Source: Streptomyces sp. NBC_00690 (GTDB taxonomy: Bacteria; Actinomycetota; Actinomycetes; Streptomycetales; Streptomycetaceae). Taken from it: DNA of 64,000 nt. The stretch is from the NCBI RefSeq assembly GCF_036226685.1, contig NZ_CP109009.1, positions 4,588,001 to 4,652,000 on the forward strand. The letters run 5' to 3'. The notes under the pieces are model-generated. The model did no database searches and was not told the origin of the DNA. It saw only the letters and a list, made by a program, of their open reading frames with translations. This document shows, piece by piece, positions 59,302 to 64,000 of this stretch. Made by a program: the position numbers and the translations under genes. The first letter of the stretch is position 1. Each line of letters starts with the position of its first letter.

Positions 59302-60081
59302 CTACGTTCCGTCGGAGCCCGCACCACGGGCCTGGACCAGACCGGATTCATAGGCCGCGATGACCGCCTGCGCCCGGTCGCGGACGTTCAGCTTGGCGAA
59401 GACGCTGGTGATGTGGTTCTTCACGGTCTGGACCCCGATCTGCATGCTCCGGGAGATCTCGCCGTTGTCGAGCCCCGAGGCGATCAACCGCAGCACCTCC
59501 ACCTCCCGCGGGGTGAGTTCGGAGAGGTCCTTGGAGACGGTCTGCTCGGTGATGAAGGTGGCGATCAGCCGGGTCAGCATCCGGGGGGCCACGACCGCCT
59601 CGCCCATGTCGACGGTGTGCAGCGCCGAGGCCAACTCCTCCGGGGACACGTCCTTGGGCAGGAAACCCGATGCACCCGCTCGCAGGGCGCGGATGACGTA
59701 CTCGTCGATGTCGAAGGTGCTCAGGGCCAGCACCCGGCACTCGGGCAGTTCGACGGTCAGCCGTTCCGTGGCGCGCACCCCGTCGAGCACGGGCATCCGG
59801 ATGTCCATGAGGATCACCCGGGGGCGCAGTTCATGGGCCGCGGCGATGGCCTGTTCGCCGTCGGCGACCTCACCGACGACCTCGATGCCGGGTGCGTTGC
59901 GCAGGATCAGGGCCAGGCCGCGACGGACCAGGGGCTGGTCATCGGCTATGAGCACGGTGATCATCCCGGAACGGTCCGGAGCGGTCGGTACGGAGGACGG
60001 GTCCGGGCCGGGGCGGTCCACCTGCGGGGAGGTGGTGCCGGTGAGGGCCGGGGTGCCGTCGGCGGGGGCGGACAGTGTCAT
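59302..60081 (-). CDS. NarL/LuxR-type response regulator
   Basis: A 259-residue regulator. The receiver domain (ITVLIADDQPLVRRGLALIL; VILMDIRMPVLDG with phospho-acceptor Asp93; ALSTFDIDEYVIRAL; FLPKDVSPEEL) is followed by a LuxR helix-turn-helix (LSELTPREVEVLRLIASGLD; QTVKNHITSVFAKLN). The first ~39 residues lack homology; Met40, directly before ITVLIADD, may be the true start. It overlaps the histidine kinase gene by four bases (ATGA). Confidence 0.92.
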   Translation of the reverse strand: MTLSAPADGTPALTGTTSPQVDRPGPDPSSVPTAPDRSGMITVLIADDQPLVRRGLALILRNAPGIEVVGEVADGEQAIAAAHELRPRVILMDIRMPVLDGVRATERLTVELPECRVLALSTFDIDEYVIRALRAGASGFLPKDVSPEELASALHTVDMGEAVVAPRMLTRLIATFITEQTVSKDLSELTPREVEVLRLIASGLDNGEISRSMQIGVQTVKNHITSVFAKLNVRDRAQAVIAAYESGLVQARGAGSDGT

Positions 60082-61316
60082 CGGACCCTCACTCCTCGAT
60101 CGTCGTTGTGGTCGGTCAGCGGCACTGTCGCCGTGACCCTGAAGCCGCCCTGGTCACGCCTGCCGACGTCCAGTGAGCCCCCGTGCACGGCGACTCTCTC
60201 GCGCATTCCCAGCAGACCGTATCCGCCGCCCGTCACGCCCTGGGGGCGCTGGCCTCCGGCACCGTCGTCGGTGATCTCCAGGGTGATCCGGTCGGGCAGA
60301 TAGCCGAGGTGGACATCGGCGCTGGCGGGGCCCGCGTGCTTGCGGACGTTGGTCAGTGCTTCCTGGGCTATCCGGTAGAGGGTGAGACCCACGGTCGTCG
60401 GCAGTGGCTGCGGCTCACCGGTGACGACGAGCCGCGCGGACAGACCGCTGGCCCGGGACTCGGCGATCAGGGCGTCGAGGTCGGCGACGCCCGGCTGCGG
60501 CTGCGAGGGCGCTTCCTCAAAGGTGTCGTCGCCCCGCAGCACACCGAGCATCTGTCGCATCTCGCGCAGCGCCGTACGGGCGGACGCCTCCAGGGTGACG
60601 AGTGCCTCCCTGGAGGTCTCCGGGTCCTGTTCCAGATGGGTCCTCGCCCCTCCGGACATCAGATACATGGTGGTGATGTGGTGGGCCACCACATCGTGGA
60701 GTTCCCGGGCGATACGCCGTCGCTCCTGTGCCACCGCGCGCTCGGCCAGGAGTTCCCGGTTGAGGTCCAACTGACGGCGCCACTTGCGGACCCACCACCC
60801 CAGGATGACCACGAAGAACAGTCCGAGGCACTCTCCCGCCAGATCCTGCGGGCGCATGCCGTTCCAGAGACCGCGGAAGACCTGGACCAGTTGGATCACC
60901 ACGAAGGCGAGTGCCACCGTGCGTGGAGGGCAGAGCCTGGTGATCGCGTACATGGCGAGCAGGGTGGGGACGCCATTGCCGTGGGCCATGGGGGTCGCCA
61001 GGCTCGCAACGGTCTGGAGGGTCAGGATTCCCACGAGCGCGGCCAGGGGATGTTCGCGCCGGATCAAGAGGGGCAGTGCGGACAGGACGAGCAGGATCAC
61101 ACCTACGGGCGTGATCTGTTTCCCGTTGGCCAGGCTCGTCCCCGTGTAGTCGAGGATCTCCAGTGCGGCGACCACCAGGACCAGGACGTCCCCGCGGAGC
61201 CAGGAGAGCGCCGGGGACATCAATCCGCGTTCGCCCGCGAGTTGCCACCACCACCGAGGGTCCAGCCGAACACCGCGGGCCCGGACGGGGACCGCGGTAC
61301 GGGGGTCGGGGCCCAT
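60078..61316 (-). CDS. HisKA_3-type sensor histidine kinase
   Basis: A 412-residue kinase. Five or six membrane helices in residues ~40-175 lack an evident extracellular sensor domain. A HisKA_3 dimerisation segment follows: RIARELHDVVAHHITTM with phospho-His207. The HATPase has LYRIAQEALTNVRKHAG, ITDDGAGG and GGYGLLGMRERVAVHGG. ATG 61316 has GGAGG about 6 bases upstream; the longer frame is not supported. It is divergent from the MMPL gene, suggesting that this two-component system controls the transporter, perhaps in response to membrane or drug stress. Confidence 0.92.
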   Translation of the reverse strand: MGPDPRTAVPVRARGVRLDPRWWWQLAGERGLMSPALSWLRGDVLVLVVAALEILDYTGTSLANGKQITPVGVILLVLSALPLLIRREHPLAALVGILTLQTVASLATPMAHGNGVPTLLAMYAITRLCPPRTVALAFVVIQLVQVFRGLWNGMRPQDLAGECLGLFFVVILGWWVRKWRRQLDLNRELLAERAVAQERRRIARELHDVVAHHITTMYLMSGGARTHLEQDPETSREALVTLEASARTALREMRQMLGVLRGDDTFEEAPSQPQPGVADLDALIAESRASGLSARLVVTGEPQPLPTTVGLTLYRIAQEALTNVRKHAGPASADVHLGYLPDRITLEITDDGAGGQRPQGVTGGGYGLLGMRERVAVHGGSLDVGRRDQGGFRVTATVPLTDHNDDRGVRVR

Positions 61317-61694
61317 CGGGGCGCCTCCTTCACACAGGTGGAACGGGGATACGGGAACGGCGGTGGCGGTCCGACCTGCTCGGGAGTGCATCGTCCCTCA
61401 CACACTTCCGAGCAGGTCGGCACGGCCGCCGAGGGAGACCGAGGGTGTTGTGGGGCGGGCCCCCGTCGGGTGACGGTCCCCCGGAATCGTGCGGTCCATC
61501 GCATCACATCCCACCGTCGTCGCCATCCTCACCTGGGACGACACCCACCCAGGACCCTGGTCCTGGGTCCCGCGCACCCCGGACCCCGGTCCGGACCGCG
61601 GCCCCTTCCCCCGGCCGATGCCCCCGCGATGCCTTCCCTGATGGGCTGTGGAGAGTCCGAAGGGTCCGTGCAGCCAATTGCCGAGAGAAGAAAA
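61317..61694. other. Divergent promoter region of kinase and MMPL genes
   Basis: 378 bases between divergent starts. An inverted repeat, GGGTCC/GGACCC-type runs near 61550-61600 (CCCAGGACCCTGGTCCTGGG), could form a hairpin or be a binding site for the response regulator. No gene was seen. Confidence 0.45.
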
Positions 61695-63920
61695 ATGATT
61701 CGCAGTCTGACATCGTTCGCGACGCGTCGTCGGTGGGTGACGATCATCATCTGGACCCTCCTGGGCGCGGCGCTGACCGTCGTAGGGCAATCCATGATGT
61801 TCAGCGCCACCGATTCGCAGGCGGGTGACTTCCTGCCCAAGGGCTACGATTCGGCTGCGGCTCTGAAAATAGCCGAGGACGAGTTCGACGCGAAACCCGA
61901 CGGCAATGCGGCGACCGTTCTCGTCGCCAGGACCGACGGGAAGAAACTGACCGTCCAGGACCGCAAGGAGATCGGCGAAACCACCGCTGAACTGGGCGAT
62001 CGTCGAGTCGTCGGGCCCAAGCCCGAGATGCCGCTGATGAAGGACCACTCCCAGACTCCGCGGGTGTCCGTGGGCCCCATGGCCCCTGACGGCTCCTTCC
62101 AACTGCTCTCGGTCTCCGTCACCGGAAACATGAACGACCCCGGGCTCCGGGAGATCTATCGGGAATTCCGTGACACCGCCGAGGAGGAATTCGGCGACAA
62201 GGGAATGCGCGTCGGATTCACGGGCGGCATCGCCAGCACCACGGACACCGTGGAAGCCGGCGAATTCCGCGAGAAGATCATCGGCGTTCTGACGGTGGGC
62301 CTGATCGTCCTGCTGAACGTACTGGTGTTCCGCAGTGTGCTCGCCGCGCTGCTCCCGTTGATCGCGGTGTCGTTGATCGGTGGCGTCGCCGCCGGAGCGG
62401 TGGCCGGATCGGCGGAGCTCTTCGACATCAAGCTCGATGCGTCCACACCGTCCCTCATCACCGTTGTGCTGCTGGGCATCGGCATCGACTACTTCCTCTT
62501 CCTGCTCTTCCGGTTCCGTGAGCAGTTGCGCACCCACCCGGAGCAGGACGCGGTGACGGCGGCGACCGAGACGGCGGGACGGGTGGGCAACGCCATCCTG
62601 TCCGCGGGGCTCACGATCGTCGCGGCGTTCGCCACACTGGGTGTCGCGAGCTTCGGGCAGTTCCGGGTCCTCGGCCCGGCGATCGCCATCTCCGTGCTCG
62701 TGATGCTGCTGGCGAGCCTCACCCTGATGCCCGCACTCCTGGCGGTCAGCGGACGTGCCATGTTCTGGCCCTCGAAGGCGTGGAAGAAGGAACGCCAGGG
62801 CGGCGTCAGTGCCCGCCTCGGGCTGGAGATCACCCGACGGCCCGTGCGCTACCTCCTCGGCACCCTGGCGTTGCTGGGGGTGCTGTCGGCCGGTGTGGTC
62901 GGTGTGAAGATGAGCTACGACCCGGCCGGTCTGCCCGAGACGGACGCGGTCAAGGTCGCCGCGGAGATCTCCCGCAGCCTGCCCGCGGGCGCCACCGATC
63001 CGCACACCGTCTACGTCCGCAGCGAGAGCGGCACCCTGCGGCCGGACGCACTGTCCGGTCTGACCAACTCGCTCGCCAAGGTCGAAGGAGTGGGGCAGGT
63101 GGCTTCGCCCACCCTCAACCCCGATCGCACGGCCGCCCGCATCGATGTGATCCTGGCCGTCAAGTCCGACACCCAACAGGCCCGTGACCTGGTGTCCGGC
63201 CCCGTACGATCCGCCATCGAGAAGAACACCCCCGAGAACACCGAAGCGCACATCACGGGCACAGCGGCCGTCTTCGCCGACATCGCGACCGCCGTGGAGA
63301 AGGACCTACGGCTGGTCTTTCCGATCGCAGCCGCTCTGATCGCCCTGATCCTGCTCCTGCTGCTGCGTTCGGTGCTGGCCCCGCTGGTGCTCATGATCGC
63401 GGTGGGACTGGGATTCGCGGCCACCCTCGGTGCGGGCACCTTGGCCTTCCAACACCTGCTGGACCGACCGGGCATCTCGTTCACACTGCCGTTGGTGCTG
63501 TTCCTCTTCGTCGTCGCACTCGGCACCGACTACAACATCCTCATCAGCGACCGGATCAGGGAAGAGATGGACAAGCCGGTCTCCGTGCGGCACGCCGTGG
63601 CCGAGGCCGTGCGTCACACCGCACCCGCCATCGCCACCGCGGGCCTGGTGCTCGCGGGTTCCTTCGCCAGCCTGGTCGCCAACCCGGCGACCCAGGAGGT
63701 CGGCTTCGCCACCGCCCTGGGCATCGTGTTGTCCTCGTTCGTGCTGTCGATCGTCCTGGTCCCGGCGGTGGCCGTACTGCTGGGCCGTGGACTGTGGTGG
63801 CCGCGGCGACCTGACCGCACCGCGGGGCGCCATGCCTCGGAACGCCAGGAAACCCAGCCAGCCGAGCAGGCCCACCCGTACCCGGCGCAGCAACTCCACG
63901 ACGAGTACCCGGTCCGCTAA
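61695..63920 (+). CDS. MMPL/RND-family transporter
   Basis: A 741-residue membrane protein with about 12 helices in two repeats, each with a large extracytoplasmic loop. Signatures: RRRWVTIIIWTLLGAALTVV at the N-terminus, ITVVLLGIGIDYFLFLLFRF (helix 4-type GxxxDY), and LPLVLFLFVVALGTDYNILI in the second half with the paired D-Y motif. The long frame upstream is not coding. ATG 61695 follows GAGAGAAG. MmpL-like transporters export lipids, siderophores or drugs in actinobacteria. Regulated probably by the divergent two-component system. Substrate unknown. Confidence 0.92.
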   Translation: MIRSLTSFATRRRWVTIIIWTLLGAALTVVGQSMMFSATDSQAGDFLPKGYDSAAALKIAEDEFDAKPDGNAATVLVARTDGKKLTVQDRKEIGETTAELGDRRVVGPKPEMPLMKDHSQTPRVSVGPMAPDGSFQLLSVSVTGNMNDPGLREIYREFRDTAEEEFGDKGMRVGFTGGIASTTDTVEAGEFREKIIGVLTVGLIVLLNVLVFRSVLAALLPLIAVSLIGGVAAGAVAGSAELFDIKLDASTPSLITVVLLGIGIDYFLFLLFRFREQLRTHPEQDAVTAATETAGRVGNAILSAGLTIVAAFATLGVASFGQFRVLGPAIAISVLVMLLASLTLMPALLAVSGRAMFWPSKAWKKERQGGVSARLGLEITRRPVRYLLGTLALLGVLSAGVVGVKMSYDPAGLPETDAVKVAAEISRSLPAGATDPHTVYVRSESGTLRPDALSGLTNSLAKVEGVGQVASPTLNPDRTAARIDVILAVKSDTQQARDLVSGPVRSAIEKNTPENTEAHITGTAAVFADIATAVEKDLRLVFPIAAALIALILLLLLRSVLAPLVLMIAVGLGFAATLGAGTLAFQHLLDRPGISFTLPLVLFLFVVALGTDYNILISDRIREEMDKPVSVRHAVAEAVRHTAPAIATAGLVLAGSFASLVANPATQEVGFATALGIVLSSFVLSIVLVPAVAVLLGRGLWWPRRPDRTAGRHASERQETQPAEQAHPYPAQQLHDEYPVR

Positions 63921-64000
63921 CACGGCCTGGCACATCGACGACCGTCGGCCCGGATCCCCGCCCGCCTCACCAGGAGGGGAGCGGACGATCCGGGCCAGCG
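63921..64000. other. Window end, no gene seen
   Basis: Eighty bases beyond the MMPL stop. CCGGATC (63951-63957) and GATCCGGG (63987-63994) can pair as a loose hairpin, possibly the transporter terminator. Confidence 0.3.

Noticed and set aside
61398..63251. 617-codon minus-strand frame opposite the MMPL gene
   Set aside because: Compositional shadow; the MMPL frame has clear transmembrane and GxxxDY patterns.
1..64000. Self-targeting spacers
   Set aside because: I looked for obvious matches of the four complete spacers within the window and saw none, but this was by eye only; a proper alignment is needed.

Overview
The window is high-GC actinobacterial DNA that looks like a Streptomyces chromosome. 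The evidence is very high GC with strong third-position bias, many GTG/TTG starts, GTGA/ATGA start-stop overlaps, paired XRE(DUF5753)/DUF397 genes, a TerD protein, a CHAT protein, and an aerobic cobalamin cluster with a B12 riboswitch. There are no rRNA or tRNA genes, and no prophage was recognised.

Layout. 1-9069: leader end of a type I-E CRISPR array (minus strand), then cas3, cas8e(casA), cse2(casB), cas7e(casC), cas5e and cas6e; no cas1 or cas2 is present. 9326-9882: a RelE/ParE-like toxin-antitoxin pair; a paralogous pair lies at 16335-16825. 9996-14030: a divergent alanyl-tRNA synthetase and a GNAT gene split by an 893-bp IS5-family element. 14125-16190 and 21572-30049: cobL, cobM, cobK, cobIJ, cobH, cobG, and cobN behind a B12 riboswitch. 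This cluster is interrupted by an accessory block (16.3-21.5 kb) with a TA pair, a DUF4236-TerD protein, two tiny CRISPR arrays and a WhiJ-like regulator module.

30114-38097: a DUF418 membrane protein, tandem repeats, then a two-gene unit of an alpha/beta hydrolase and a 1793-residue caspase-NTPase-beta-propeller protein. 38240-44431: an ECF sigma operon, a universal stress protein, a lipoprotein and two secreted proteins. 45325-46701: a chimeric UPF0114/IstB reading frame. 46840-49943: an inverted second copy of the WhiJ-like module plus small hypothetical genes. 49964-58440: a five-gene, tightly coupled minus-strand operon encoding a SLATT-like membrane protein, a TIR protein, a MoxR AAA+ ATPase, a vWA-like protein and a 1327-residue CHAT protease. 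58747-63920: a DoxX protein and a two-component system divergent from an MMPL transporter.

How it fits together. Several units look like immunity or biological-conflict systems: type I-E interference genes with three arrays that share one leader family, two TA pairs, the caspase-NTPase-propeller pair, and the TIR/SLATT/MoxR/vWA/CHAT operon. The last is the best candidate for an incompletely described system, because it combines an AAA+/vWA chaperone-like core with three different potential effectors. The two copies of the regulator module share a near-identical palindrome before the divergent small gene, a likely operator. All functional statements come from reading motifs and context; no database search was run.
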